Source: Achromobacter aloeverae (lineage in GTDB: Bacteria > Pseudomonadota > Gammaproteobacteria > Burkholderiales > Burkholderiaceae_B). Taken from it: a stretch of 64,000 nt of DNA. Within the stretch, counting starts at the first letter, position 1. Each line of letters opens with the position of its first letter. The stretch lies in assembly GCF_004121055.1 (NCBI RefSeq), contig NZ_PYAL01000002.1:744001-808000 (forward strand), in the 5' to 3' direction. A program made the translations under genes and the position numbers. The notes below the pieces were generated by a model, which did not search any database, was not told where the DNA came from, and saw nothing but the letters and a program-made list of their open reading frames with translations. This document shows positions 9,515 to 18,645 of the stretch, one piece after another.

Positions 9515-9600
9515 GCGTTCCGGGCGCGGCGTGAACCGCGGCGCGGCCATGCTGCGCCGCGCCACGACCAGGAAGATTCCGGCAAGGTATAGTCCCGGCT

Positions 9601-10497
9601 ATGAAAACGCTGGATATCCCCACGCTGGCGATCTTTGTCGCGGCGGTAGAAGAGAAAAGCCTTTCCAAGGCCGCGGAGCGCGAAAATATCGTGACGTCGG
9701 CGGCCAGCAAGCGCGTCGCGGAGCTGGAACGCCATCTTGATCGCGTGTTGCTGCACCGCCATGGCCGCGGCGTGGAGCCCACGCCGGCGGGGGCCTTGCT
9801 GTACCAGCGCGCCAAGGCCATCCTGCGCGGCGTGCAGCTGACCGAGCAGGCCATCAGCGGATACTCCGCCAATGGCCAGGCGAAGATCCGCCTGGCTTCC
9901 AATCCGTCCACCATCCTCCAGTTCCTGCCGTCCGTGATGAACCGCTTCCTGGCGGGGCGGCAGGGCGTCAGCGTGGACCTGCTGGAAGCGCACAGCTTCG
10001 ACATTCCGCGCATGATCGCGGAGGGCGCCGTCGATATCGGCGTCTATCATGCGGATCATCCCGTGCCAGGCGTGAGCTCGATGCCATTCCGGCGCGACAG
10101 GGTGGGCCTGGTAGTGCCCATCGGCCATCCCCTGACCGACCGCCGCGAGCTGTATCTCGAGGATGCGCTGGACTACGACCTGCTGGGTTATTTCCCGCGC
10201 CATTCGCTGGAGCAGTTCCTGGCCTATGCGGGCCAGACGCTGTCGCGTCCGCCCAATGTCAAGCTGCAGGTCTCGAATTTTGAGACGCGCTGCCGCATGA
10301 TCCGGGAAGGACTGGGCATAGGCGTGGTGCCCGAGGCCATCGCGCGCAACTATCTGACCGCCATGGGGCTGGTGCTGTTGCGCCTGCGCGATGCCTGGGC
10401 GGAACGGCAGTTCTATGTCTGCGTGCGGGATCCTGACCAGATGACCGCGCCCGTCGCGGACCTGCTGCAGGCCTTGCTGGCCCCGGAAGAAGGTTGA
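9601..10497 (+). CDS. LysR-family transcriptional regulator
   Basis: Regulator of 298 residues. The N-terminal helix-turn-helix reads FVAAVEEKSLSKAAERENIVTSAASKRVAELE, followed by a substrate-binding domain typical of LysR proteins. It runs in the same direction as the MmgE/PrpD, acyl-CoA synthetase and acyl-CoA dehydrogenase genes downstream and is 190 bases from the first of them, so it is their likely activator. The inducer is unknown. Confidence 0.9.
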   Translation: MKTLDIPTLAIFVAAVEEKSLSKAAERENIVTSAASKRVAELERHLDRVLLHRHGRGVEPTPAGALLYQRAKAILRGVQLTEQAISGYSANGQAKIRLASNPSTILQFLPSVMNRFLAGRQGVSVDLLEAHSFDIPRMIAEGAVDIGVYHADHPVPGVSSMPFRRDRVGLVVPIGHPLTDRRELYLEDALDYDLLGYFPRHSLEQFLAYAGQTLSRPPNVKLQVSNFETRCRMIREGLGIGVVPEAIARNYLTAMGLVLLRLRDAWAERQFYVCVRDPDQMTAPVADLLQALLAPEEG

Positions 10498-10585
10498 GCG
10501 CCGACGGAGCAGGCCTTGCCCCGGCGCGGCGCCGGAAGAGGGAGGACGCCGGCCGGACGGCTACCCCCATCCGCCGACGGATGGA

Positions 10586-10609
10586 ATGAAAGCTCCTTTT
10601 CCGTTTCAT
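10586..10609. promoter_or_regulatory. Inverted repeat ATGAAA-N12-TTTCAT upstream of the MmgE/PrpD gene
   Basis: Arms at 10586-10591 and 10604-10609 form a perfect dyad in the 190-base gap between the LysR stop and the next start, about 80 bases before the ATG. The gap is otherwise GC-rich. It could be the binding site of the upstream LysR regulator, but the 12-base spacer is not the classical T-N11-A geometry. Confidence 0.35.
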
Positions 10610-10687
10610 CAACCCTGGCGCGGCATGGGGGCTCTAAAGTAGGGCCGGAAGCGCGCACCTCCGCCGGCGCGCCGCAGGAGACACCCC

Positions 10688-12040
10688 ATGTTGCTGGATA
10701 CCATCGCCGCCTATGGCGCCCATGACAGTCAGGCCCGCCTGTCGGACGACATTCTTCATTACGCCAAGCGCGCCTTCCTGGACTGGCTTTCGGCCCTGTA
10801 TCCGGGCACCCGCGTGGCGCCTTCGCCGCAGTTGCTGGCCGCGCATGCGGATGAGCTGGGCAGCGGCCATTCCAGCCTGCCCGGCAACGGGACGACGGCG
10901 TTTCCGGCGACCGCGGCCTGGATCAACGGCAGCGTGTCGCACGCGGTGGAATTCGACGATATCTTTCGCGACGCGGTCTATCATCCCGGGTGCCCGACCA
11001 TCGCGGCGGCGCTGGCGCTGGCCGAGGCCGGCAACGTGGACGGCCGCGCCTTGCTGAACGCCATCGTGGTGGGCTATGAGATTTCCACGCGCATCGGCGC
11101 GGCGGTGCAGCCGTCGCATTATCGCTACTTCCATACCACCGGCACGGTGGGCTGCTTCGGCAGCGCGGCCGCCGCCGCGGCCTTGTGCAAGCCCGGCGAC
11201 GCGGACGTGATGCGCCATGCGCTGGCGACCGCCGGCACGTTCGCCAGCGGGCTGCAACAGGCATTCCGTTCCGATGCCATGACCAAGGCGCTGCATGCGG
11301 GCCATGCCGCGGCGGTCGGCGTGCGGGCAGGGCAGGGCGCCGCGCATGGCGTGACGGGCGTGCCGGACATCCTCGAAGGCGAGGTCGGCTTCGGCGCCGC
11401 GCTGGCGCGCGATCCGGATTGGCGGCGCGCGGTCGACGGCCTGGGAGAGCGCTACAACATCCGCGTCATTACGCAGAAGAACCATGGCTGCTGCGGCCAC
11501 ACGTTCGCCGCCATCGATGCGGCGATCGCGCTGGGCGAGCGCGGGGTACGGCCGCGGGATATCGCCTCGGTGCGCGTGGATACCTACCAGCCGGCGCTGG
11601 ATGTCGCGGGCATCCGCAATCCCGCCACGGCCTACGAGGCCAAGTTCAGCCTGCCCTATGTCGTGGCGCATGCCTTCGTGCATGGGTCGCCACGCCTGGA
11701 CGCGTTCACGCCACAGCGGATGGCGGACGCCGAGGTGCGGGACCTGATGGAACGGGTTTCGCTGAAGGCCGATCCCGAATTGACGGCGGGCTTTCCCAAT
11801 ATGCGGGCCGCACGCGTCAGCGTCACGACACGCGCGGGCGACACGCTGGAGCACCACGCGCCCTATCGCAAGGGCGATCCCGAGGCGCCCTTGTCCGACG
11901 CGGACCTCAACGACAAGTTCGCCGAGCTGGCCGGCCCCGTACTGGGCGCGAAGCGCATGGCGGCCTTGCGTGACGCGGTCTGGCGCCTGGAAACCCTGCC
12001 GGTGCGTGCGCTGCGCCTGGCCGAGGATGGCGGGTCCTGA
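10688..12040 (+). CDS. MmgE/PrpD family protein (2-methylcitrate dehydratase-like)
   Basis: A 450-residue member of the MmgE/PrpD fold, whose characterised members dehydrate 2-methylcitrate or related tricarboxylates, or decarboxylate or isomerise small acids (for example IDS-epimerase and cis-aconitate decarboxylase). The family landmarks AWINGSVSHAVEFDD and QKNHGCCGHTFAAIDAA are visible. It lies in a rightward set with an acyl-CoA synthetase and an acyl-CoA dehydrogenase and no prpB/prpC, so a methylcitrate-cycle role is doubtful. A related hydroxy-acid or tricarboxylate substrate is more likely. Confidence 0.88.
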   Translation: MLLDTIAAYGAHDSQARLSDDILHYAKRAFLDWLSALYPGTRVAPSPQLLAAHADELGSGHSSLPGNGTTAFPATAAWINGSVSHAVEFDDIFRDAVYHPGCPTIAAALALAEAGNVDGRALLNAIVVGYEISTRIGAAVQPSHYRYFHTTGTVGCFGSAAAAAALCKPGDADVMRHALATAGTFASGLQQAFRSDAMTKALHAGHAAAVGVRAGQGAAHGVTGVPDILEGEVGFGAALARDPDWRRAVDGLGERYNIRVITQKNHGCCGHTFAAIDAAIALGERGVRPRDIASVRVDTYQPALDVAGIRNPATAYEAKFSLPYVVAHAFVHGSPRLDAFTPQRMADAEVRDLMERVSLKADPELTAGFPNMRAARVSVTTRAGDTLEHHAPYRKGDPEAPLSDADLNDKFAELAGPVLGAKRMAALRDAVWRLETLPVRALRLAEDGGS

Positions 12041-12192
12041 CGACGGATCATGCCGTCAGGGCATGCCATCGGACCATGCCCGGGCCGCCATGGCGGCAGG
12101 GCGCGGTCCGAGCGCAAGGATCCCTTGCGCGGAATGCGCGGCCGTGGGCCGCAACCCCCCAGAAGATTCACGACTACCGAGCTGAATACGCC

Positions 12193-14298
12193 ATGTCAGA
12201 GACCTCTTTCGCCGACGCCTTGCTGGCGCCGCGTTCCATCGCCCTGGTGGGCGCCTCCGGCGATATCCGCAAGAACACCGCGCGGCCCCTGCGTTTCATG
12301 CGCAAGCACGGTTATGCGGGCACGATCTATCCCATCAACGCCGGCCGCAATGAAATCCTGGGCGAGCGCGCCTATCCTTCGTTGAACGACCTGCCCGCAC
12401 CCGTCGATCACGTGTTCGTCATGATTCCCGGCGACGACGTGGCGCCCCTGCTGGAGGACTGCGCCCGCGCCGGCGCCCGCGTGGTGACCGTCTATTCCGA
12501 TGGCTTCGGCGAGACCGGCCCGGATGGCATGGCACGCCAGCAGGCGCTGGTGGCGCGTGCCCGCGGCCTGGGCCTGCGGCTGCTGGGCCCAAACAGCATA
12601 GGCCTGGCGAATCTGCACAGCGGCGCCATCCTTTCCGTGAATGCCGCCTTCGAGACCGAATCGTTGTTGCCCGGTTCGCTCAGCATGGTGTCGCAGAGCG
12701 GGTCCATGATGGGATCGCTGCTGTCGCGCGCGGCGGCGCGCGGCTTCGGTTTCGCCAAATCGGTCTCGGTGGGCAATGAAAGCGACGTGACGGTGGGCGA
12801 AGTCGTGGATGCCCTGGTCGACGATCCGGACAGCAAGGTCATCCTGCTGTTCCTGGAAACGCTGCGCGACGCGCCGACGCTGGCGCGCGCGCTGGAACGG
12901 GCGCGGTCCGCGGGCAAGCCGGTCGTCGCCTACAAGCTGGGACGCTCGGAGCAGGGGGATGCCCTGGCGCAATCCCATACGGGCGCGCTTGCCGGCAACG
13001 ATGCGGCCGTCGACGCCTTCCTCAAGGCCCACGGCGTGATGCGCGTGCGCCAGCTGGAGACCCTGTTCGAGATCGCGCCGCTGGCCGAACGCCATGGTCC
13101 GGGCAGCCAGCGCCGGGCCGACACGCCGGCGCGCGTCGCCGTCATTACGACCACGGGCGGGGGCGCCGCGTCCGTGGTCGACAACCTGGGCTTGCACGGC
13201 ATGGTGGCGGTGGCGCCGCCGCCGGCCTTCATCGCCGAAATGGCCGGGTTGGGCCTGAAGCTGCGCGAAACTCCCATCATGGACCTGACGCTGGCGGCCA
13301 CCAGCGCGCAATACAAGGGCTTGCTGGAAGCCTTGCTGCGCGCGGACTGGTGCGATGCCGTGCTCAGCGTGGTCGGGTCGTCCGCGCAATTCCATCCGGA
13401 CCTGGCGGTGAAGCCGCTGCTGGAAGCCGACAAGCCCGCCGACAAGCCGCTGGCGGTGTTCCTGGCGCCGGAAGCGCCAGAGTCGCTGGCCCTGCTGCGG
13501 GCGGGCGGCATCGCCGCCTTCCGCACGCCGGAGGCCTGCGCGGATGCGTTGTCCGTCTTTTTCCAGGGCACGGGGCGACCGCCGGCCACGGTCGAGCCGA
13601 CGGCCTGGCCGACCGGCCTGCCGTCCACGGGCATGTTGAACGAGCGCGAGGCCGCCCGGCTGTTCGCCGAGCTTGGCGTGCCGGTCGTGCCCAGCCGCCT
13701 GCTCGATGCCTCCCGCCTGGAGCAGGAACTGGCCCAACTCGAACGGGATCCGGCTAGCCTGTCCTATCCCTTGGTCGCCAAGGTATGTTCCCGCGACCTG
13801 GCCCACAAGACCGACGCGGGGGCGGTGCGGGTCGGCATCGGGAACCTGGCCGAACTGCGCGAGGCCATTGCCGCGATGCTGGCCAGCGTCGGCCAGCACG
13901 CGCCGCGGGCGCGCATCGAGGGCATCCTGCTCCAGCCCATGGAAGGCCGCCTGATCGAGTTGATCCTCGGCTACCGGCACGATCCACTGGTGGGACCCAC
14001 GGTGCTGCTGGGGGCCGGCGGCATCACGGCGGAACTCAATCCCGATTACGCCTTGCGCCTGGCGCCCGTCGACCAGGACGAAGCCATGCGGATGATCGAG
14101 TCGGTAAGGCAGACGCGCCTGGTCCGCGGCTTCCGCGGCCTGCCCCTGGGCGATTGCGCCGCACTGGCGCGCGCCATCGCCGCCTTTTCGCGCCTGGCGG
14201 CGTTGGACGGCGCGGCGGTGCAGGAAGCGGAAATCAATCCCCTGTTCGTGCGCGCGGAAGGCGTGGTGGCGGTCGATGGCCTGGTCCGGCTGGCCTGA
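12193..14298 (+). CDS. ADP-forming acyl-CoA synthetase (acetate-CoA ligase family, fused alpha/beta)
   Basis: A 701-residue fusion of the two subunits of nucleoside-diphosphate-forming acyl-CoA synthetases: an N-terminal CoA-binding domain (VGASGDIRKNTARP), a succinyl-CoA-ligase-like domain with the phosphohistidine candidate His262 (QSHTGALAGND), and a C-terminal ATP-grasp domain from about residue 480 (YPLVAKVCSRDLAHKTDAGAV, and the end motif EINPLFV). ATG 12193 is preferred because MSETSFADALLAPRSIALVG starts just before the CoA fold. It activates an organic acid to its CoA thioester; the acyl-CoA dehydrogenase gene follows after 147 bases. Confidence 0.92.
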   Translation: MSETSFADALLAPRSIALVGASGDIRKNTARPLRFMRKHGYAGTIYPINAGRNEILGERAYPSLNDLPAPVDHVFVMIPGDDVAPLLEDCARAGARVVTVYSDGFGETGPDGMARQQALVARARGLGLRLLGPNSIGLANLHSGAILSVNAAFETESLLPGSLSMVSQSGSMMGSLLSRAAARGFGFAKSVSVGNESDVTVGEVVDALVDDPDSKVILLFLETLRDAPTLARALERARSAGKPVVAYKLGRSEQGDALAQSHTGALAGNDAAVDAFLKAHGVMRVRQLETLFEIAPLAERHGPGSQRRADTPARVAVITTTGGGAASVVDNLGLHGMVAVAPPPAFIAEMAGLGLKLRETPIMDLTLAATSAQYKGLLEALLRADWCDAVLSVVGSSAQFHPDLAVKPLLEADKPADKPLAVFLAPEAPESLALLRAGGIAAFRTPEACADALSVFFQGTGRPPATVEPTAWPTGLPSTGMLNEREAARLFAELGVPVVPSRLLDASRLEQELAQLERDPASLSYPLVAKVCSRDLAHKTDAGAVRVGIGNLAELREAIAAMLASVGQHAPRARIEGILLQPMEGRLIELILGYRHDPLVGPTVLLGAGGITAELNPDYALRLAPVDQDEAMRMIESVRQTRLVRGFRGLPLGDCAALARAIAAFSRLAALDGAAVQEAEINPLFVRAEGVVAVDGLVRLA

Positions 14299-14445
14299 CC
14301 GGTCGATGGCCACTGACCGCGCCACCCGCGCCATCCGCGAACCGCGGCCCTCGCATCGAACGCCCCCGTGATCCGCGATACACGTGAATACCTGTAGCGC
14401 CCTTGACCCGGCGCGCAAGAAAACCTCCTCACCAGGACATACAAG

Positions 14446-15597
14446 ATGGACTTCAAACTGACTCCCGAACAACAGGACTTCCAGACCGCGGTGCGCCGCT
14501 TCGCCGAGGGCGAGCTGAAGGCCGGCGCGCGCGAACGCGCGCATGCCCAGTCCTACCCCTGGGATGTCGCCCGCAAAATGGCCGGGCAAGGCCTGCTGGG
14601 CATCACCATGAAGCCGGAGGACGGCGGCATAGGCGGCACGCTGATGGACGCGGTCGTCGCCATCGAGACCGTGGCCTCGGTGTGCCCGCGCAGCGCCGAC
14701 GTGGTGCAGGCAGGCAACTTCGGCGCCATTCGCGTGCTGGCCGAATACGGCACCGCCGATCAGAAGGAACGCTTCCTCAAGCCGCTGCTGGCCGGCCAGG
14801 CCCTGATCGCGGTCGGCATGACCGAACCCGATGCCGGATCCGCCGTGACGGAGTTGAAGACCGCCGCAACGCGCGATGGCAAGGGTTGGCGCATCAACGG
14901 CACCAAGATCTTCACCACCCACGGCCCGCATGCGACGGTCATCCTGGCGTATGTGCGCTTCGGCCCGGGCACCGGCGGCATCGGGTCGGTGCTGATCGAC
15001 ACCAAGGCGGAGGGCGTGCGCCTGGGCAAGCGGTCCGCCTTCATGTCGGACGAGGAGTGGGTGGAGATCTTCTTCGACAATGTCTACATTCCCGATGAAA
15101 TGGTGGTGCTGGGCGAGGGCGGCTTCAAGAAGCAGATCGCCGGCTTCAATGTAGAGCGCATCGGCAATACGGCGCGCTCCCTGGCCCTGGGCCGTTATGC
15201 ATACGAAGAGGCGCGCGAGTGGGCCCTGCAGCGCAAGCAGTTCGGCCGCCTGCTGTGTGAATTCCAGGGCTTGCAGTGGAAATTCGCCGACATGCGCATC
15301 AAGCTGGATGCCGCGCAGCTGCTGCTGTATCGGGCCGCCACCAATGCCGATTCGGGCTTCCCGTCCGCCACCGAGACGGCCATCGCCAAGGCCTATTGCA
15401 ACCAGGTCGGCTTCGACGTGGCCAACGATGCCTTGCAGGTGCTGGGCGGGATGGGCTACAGCCGCGAGTCGCTGGTCGAGTATTGCGTGCGTCGTTGCCG
15501 TGGCTGGATGATCGCCGGCGGCTCGATCGAAATCCTCAAGAACCGCATCGCCGAAGGTATCTTCGATCGCAGCTTCCCGCAGCGTCCGCCGCGCTGA
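14446..15597 (+). CDS. Acyl-CoA dehydrogenase
   Basis: FAD enzyme of 383 residues that introduces an alpha-beta double bond into an acyl-CoA and passes electrons to ETF. The typical segments are GMTEPDAGSAVTELKTAA (flavin contact), RKQFGRLLCEFQGLQWKFADM and LQVLGGMGYSRESLVEYCVRRCRG. At the position where medium- and short-chain enzymes carry the catalytic Glu (YEGT) it has GGSIEIL, a variant seen in subfamilies whose base is elsewhere. It follows the acyl-CoA synthetase, so the pair likely activates and then oxidises the same acid. Confidence 0.92.
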   Translation: MDFKLTPEQQDFQTAVRRFAEGELKAGARERAHAQSYPWDVARKMAGQGLLGITMKPEDGGIGGTLMDAVVAIETVASVCPRSADVVQAGNFGAIRVLAEYGTADQKERFLKPLLAGQALIAVGMTEPDAGSAVTELKTAATRDGKGWRINGTKIFTTHGPHATVILAYVRFGPGTGGIGSVLIDTKAEGVRLGKRSAFMSDEEWVEIFFDNVYIPDEMVVLGEGGFKKQIAGFNVERIGNTARSLALGRYAYEEAREWALQRKQFGRLLCEFQGLQWKFADMRIKLDAAQLLLYRAATNADSGFPSATETAIAKAYCNQVGFDVANDALQVLGGMGYSRESLVEYCVRRCRGWMIAGGSIEILKNRIAEGIFDRSFPQRPPR

Positions 15598-15743
15598 GCG
15601 GCGTATCGTCGGCGTAAGCGCGTTTGCGTAGACCTCGCGTAAACCCTGATGCATCGGGCCCCCGCGCGGCGGGGTCTGCCCTACAATCCTTCCTCGTCGC
15701 GACGTCTCCTGGCCAAGCCGGCCAGCACAAGGAAGGTAGCCCG

Positions 15744-16799
15744 ATGGACCAGACCCTCATGCAGCAAGCCATACAGTTCGCCAACGACCACGAGTCCTTG
15801 TGGGACCGCAGCGTCAGCGGCAAGTTCGGCGTGCACCAGAACGATCCGCCGCCCTGGAACCGCGCGTATGGCCCGCTGCATGACCGGGGACCGGTCTCGG
15901 GCGTCGTGGTGGTCGACGGCAAGACCCTGGCCAGCTGGGGCGAACCGGATCGCGCCGACCTGACCTTCAGCGTGGCCAAGATGTATCTGGCGCTGCTGGC
16001 GGGCGTCGCCCACGATCGCGGCCTCTTGCCCGACGTGGACGAGCCCGTGGTCAAGCGCCTCAAGGGCATAGGCTTCGACAGCGAACACAACGCGCCCATC
16101 ACGTGGCGCCATCTGTTGACCCAGACCAGTGAGTGGGAGGGCGAACGCTTCGGCATCTCGGACCAGGCCGACCGCTATCGCGCGGTCAGCTTCGGCGTGC
16201 CGCCCAACGGCAAGAAGGGCGACGCGCGTCCCCTGCAGGCGCCCGGGACGTATTGGGAATACAACGACGTTCGCATCAACCAGCTTTCCTACGCCTTGCT
16301 GCACCTCTTCCGCCAGCCCTTGCCGGACGTGTTCCGCGAGGCCATCACGCGTCCCATCGGCGCCAGCGAGAACTGGCGCTGGGTCGGCTACGACAATGCC
16401 TGGGTGGACATCGACGGCAAACGCATGCCGTCGGTGCCGGGCGGTTCGCATTGGGGCGGCGGCATGTCCATCGGCAGCCGCGACCAGGCCTTGATCGGGC
16501 AGATGCTGCTGAACGGCGGCAAGGCCAACGATGGCCGCCAGGTCCTCTCGTCGGCCTGGATAGAGGCCATGCGGCAGCCGACCGCGCTGGCGCCTTATTA
16601 TGGCTTCCTCATCTGGCTCAACCACCAGGGCAAGGTTTTCCCCAGCGTGCCGGAGTCGAGCTTCTTCGGCGTCGGCGCGGGCAGTTCCTTTACCTGGATC
16701 GAGCCGGAGCGGCGCATGGTGGTCATCGTGCGCTGGCTGCAATCCGAGCATGCCGACGGCTTGTTCGGACGCATACTCAAGGCGGTCGACGCGGCTTAA
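15744..16799 (+). CDS. Serine hydrolase of the class C beta-lactamase family
   Basis: A 351-residue beta-lactamase/esterase-fold protein. The SxxK nucleophile motif is SVAK with Ser76 and Lys79; Tyr173 (WEYND) is at the place of the YxN motif but with Asp instead of Asn at the third position; GGSHWGGGMSIGS is the region of the active-site wall. No signal peptide is seen, so a cytoplasmic esterase, amidase or lactonase is more likely than a real beta-lactamase. ATG 15744 follows a GGAAGG ribosome site. It is the last gene of the rightward acyl-CoA set, 146 bases after the dehydrogenase. Confidence 0.85.
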   Translation: MDQTLMQQAIQFANDHESLWDRSVSGKFGVHQNDPPPWNRAYGPLHDRGPVSGVVVVDGKTLASWGEPDRADLTFSVAKMYLALLAGVAHDRGLLPDVDEPVVKRLKGIGFDSEHNAPITWRHLLTQTSEWEGERFGISDQADRYRAVSFGVPPNGKKGDARPLQAPGTYWEYNDVRINQLSYALLHLFRQPLPDVFREAITRPIGASENWRWVGYDNAWVDIDGKRMPSVPGGSHWGGGMSIGSRDQALIGQMLLNGGKANDGRQVLSSAWIEAMRQPTALAPYYGFLIWLNHQGKVFPSVPESSFFGVGAGSSFTWIEPERRMVVIVRWLQSEHADGLFGRILKAVDAA

Positions 16800-17040
16800 A
16801 GCGGCGTTGTATTTCCGCCGCGCAGCGGCGTTGCCGCCGGCTTCACGTCAGTGTTCCGTCAGGTCGTGCCGACACGGCCTTGACGTATCCTCCGCGTTTG
16901 GAAGCCTTCCGCAAGCCTTCAGCAAGCGGCGGCCAGGCAGGCGGCTTGCCGGCATTGACGACGTTGCCGCCTTGCTGTTCTAGTGGCAGGCAAGGGCCGA
17001 AACGGCCGCTTCGATCGCGCTCGAATGCGCGCACGAGTTC

Positions 17041-18474
17041 ATGCCTGTCGAAAAATCCTCCCCATCCCCATCCCCATCCCCATCCATGCCGGAAACGCGT
17101 CCGGCCGTGACCGCGCTGGTCGTCGCCACGCTGTCGACCGGTGTGGCCGCCGGCCTGGGCGGCATGTTGCTGGCGCTGCTGCTGCATCTGGTCCAGCACC
17201 TGGCCTATGGCTATGGCGCGGACAGCGCCTCCGCGCACGCCAGCTTCCTGCAAGGCGTCACGATGGCCGGCGGCATGCGCCGCGTGCTGGTGCTCGCGGG
17301 CTGCGGCCTGGTGGCCGGGCTGGGCTGGTGGGCGGTCTATCACCATGGCCGCAAGCTGGTCAGCGTCAAGCAGGCCGCGGGCCCGGGCGCGCCCGCCATG
17401 CCCGGCGGCGCCACGCTTGCCCATGCCTTGCTGCAGATCGTCACCGTGGCATTGGGATCGCCGCTGGGCCGCGAAGTAGCGCCACGCGAGATCGGCGCGC
17501 TGCTGGCGGGCTATCTTGCGCGTTGGACGGGCCTGACGGTGGAGTACCGGCGGCTGTTGGTCGCCTGCGGCGCCGGCGCCGGACTGGCGGCGGTCTACAA
17601 CGTGCCGCTGGGCGGCGCCGTCTTCGTGCTGGAAGTGCTGGTGGGCGCCTTCAGCTGGCCCGTCGCGGCGATGGCGATGGCCAGCTCGGCCTTGGCGGCC
17701 TGGGTCGCGTGGTGGGGGTTGGGCGCGGAGTCGCAGTATCTCGTGCCGCACATGGCGGTCACGCCCGCGCTGGTCGCATGGGCCCTGGTGCTGGGGCCCC
17801 TGTTCGGGGTGGCGGCGCATGGCTTCGCGCGGCTGACCGGGGCGGCGCGCGCGCGCGCGGCGCGGGGCTGGCGCCTGGCGGCGCTGTCGCTGCTGAATTT
17901 CACGGTCATCGGGTTGCTGGCCGTATACCTGCCTCAGCTGCTGGGCAACGGCAAGGGAGCGGCCTCCTTGTCCTTCGATGGTGAACTGACGGTGGGCGTG
18001 GCCGCGCTGCTGCTGGTGCTGAAGGTGGCGATCGAAGCCTCCACCCTGCGCGCCGGCGCCGAAGGCGGGCTGCTGACGCCGGGCCTGACCAATGGCGCGC
18101 TGCTGGCGTTCATCGCCGGCGGGCTGTGCAACCAGCTGCTGCCTGGCGTGTTCGGCGCGGTGCCGCTGGGCGCCTACGCCATCGTCGGCGCCACGGCCTT
18201 CCTGGCATCGTCCATGAGCATGCCCCTGACGGCCATCGTGCTGCTGGCCGAGTTCACCCGCATGGACCACGACATGCTCGTGCCCGTGGTGCTGGCGGTG
18301 GCCGGGTCGGCGTGCGCCAGCCGCTGGTGCGCCAAGGCGGCGGCCAAGCCGGCCCAGGTCGTGGCCATGCCCGTGCCGGTTTCGGCGAGTGCCGCGGGTG
18401 CCGTTAGCGCCGCTAGTGCGGTGGCGCCGCGGGCATCCGCACAGCATTTAGCCAGGGCCGACAAGACCGCCTAA
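17041..18474 (+). CDS. ClC-family chloride transporter
   Basis: Membrane protein of 477 residues with the ClC fold. GREVAPREIG corresponds to the GREGP motif and keeps the gating glutamate, so it is probably a Cl-/H+ exchanger or fluoride/anion transporter rather than a free channel. EGGLLTPGLTNGALL matches the GIFAP region. The first motif (GSGIP) is not recognisable, so anion selectivity may differ from chloride. The first 15 residues are encoded partly by a hexamer repeat; ATG 17086 (MPETRPAV) would be a start without it. The C-terminal ~45 residues are Ala-rich and low-complexity. Confidence 0.88.
   Translation: MPVEKSSPSPSPSPSMPETRPAVTALVVATLSTGVAAGLGGMLLALLLHLVQHLAYGYGADSASAHASFLQGVTMAGGMRRVLVLAGCGLVAGLGWWAVYHHGRKLVSVKQAAGPGAPAMPGGATLAHALLQIVTVALGSPLGREVAPREIGALLAGYLARWTGLTVEYRRLLVACGAGAGLAAVYNVPLGGAVFVLEVLVGAFSWPVAAMAMASSALAAWVAWWGLGAESQYLVPHMAVTPALVAWALVLGPLFGVAAHGFARLTGAARARAARGWRLAALSLLNFTVIGLLAVYLPQLLGNGKGAASLSFDGELTVGVAALLLVLKVAIEASTLRAGAEGGLLTPGLTNGALLAFIAGGLCNQLLPGVFGAVPLGAYAIVGATAFLASSMSMPLTAIVLLAEFTRMDHDMLVPVVLAVAGSACASRWCAKAAAKPAQVVAMPVPVSASAAGAVSAASAVAPRASAQHLARADKTA
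17059..17085 (+). repeat. Hexanucleotide microsatellite (TCCCCA)4 at the 5' end of the ClC gene
   Basis: Four exact TCCCCA units plus a partial fifth encode a Ser-Pro repeat just after the proposed start. Copy-number changes would keep frame. If translation begins at ATG 17086, the repeat instead forms the last bases of the leader, next to the ribosome site. Confidence 0.85.
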
Positions 18475-18587
18475 CGCCGGCTGGCAAGCGACAGCGGCGC
18501 GGCGGTGCCTTGCATGCGGCGACCTCTGCGTGTGGTGCTCTACGCTCTACACTGGACGCTCAACGCGCGGCGCACCATGCGGGGCAC

Positions 18588-18639
18588 CACGTTCGGTGTG
18601 CACCACGTTCGGTGCATCACGTTCAGCGCTTCCACGTTC
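18588..18639. repeat. Four degenerate tandem copies around CACGTTC, 14-16 bp period
   Basis: CACGTTC occurs at 18588, 18604, 18618 and 18633, followed by GGTG in the first two copies and AGCG in the last two. The array fills the gap between the converging ClC and acetate kinase genes and stops just short of the acetate kinase stop codon at 18646. The rest of the 171-base gap shows no gene. Confidence 0.7.
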
Positions 18640-18645
18640 AGCGCC

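Noticed and set aside
12084-12097. Palindrome GCCGCCATGGCGGC after the MmgE/PrpD gene
   Set aside because: Short, very GC-rich and of a type common by chance; no poly-T and the next gene is in the same direction.
12196-15654. Very long open frame (1152 codons) on the minus strand, opposite the acyl-CoA synthetase and acyl-CoA dehydrogenase genes
   Set aside because: Its composition (Gln, His, Arg and Gly-rich) is the typical mirror of GC-rich coding DNA, and the plus-strand proteins have clear motifs throughout.
15660-15674. GC hairpin CCCCGC-GCG-GCGGGG after the acyl-CoA dehydrogenase as a terminator
   Set aside because: A 6-bp stem with no T-run, expected often by chance at this GC content; it may be in the leader of the next gene.
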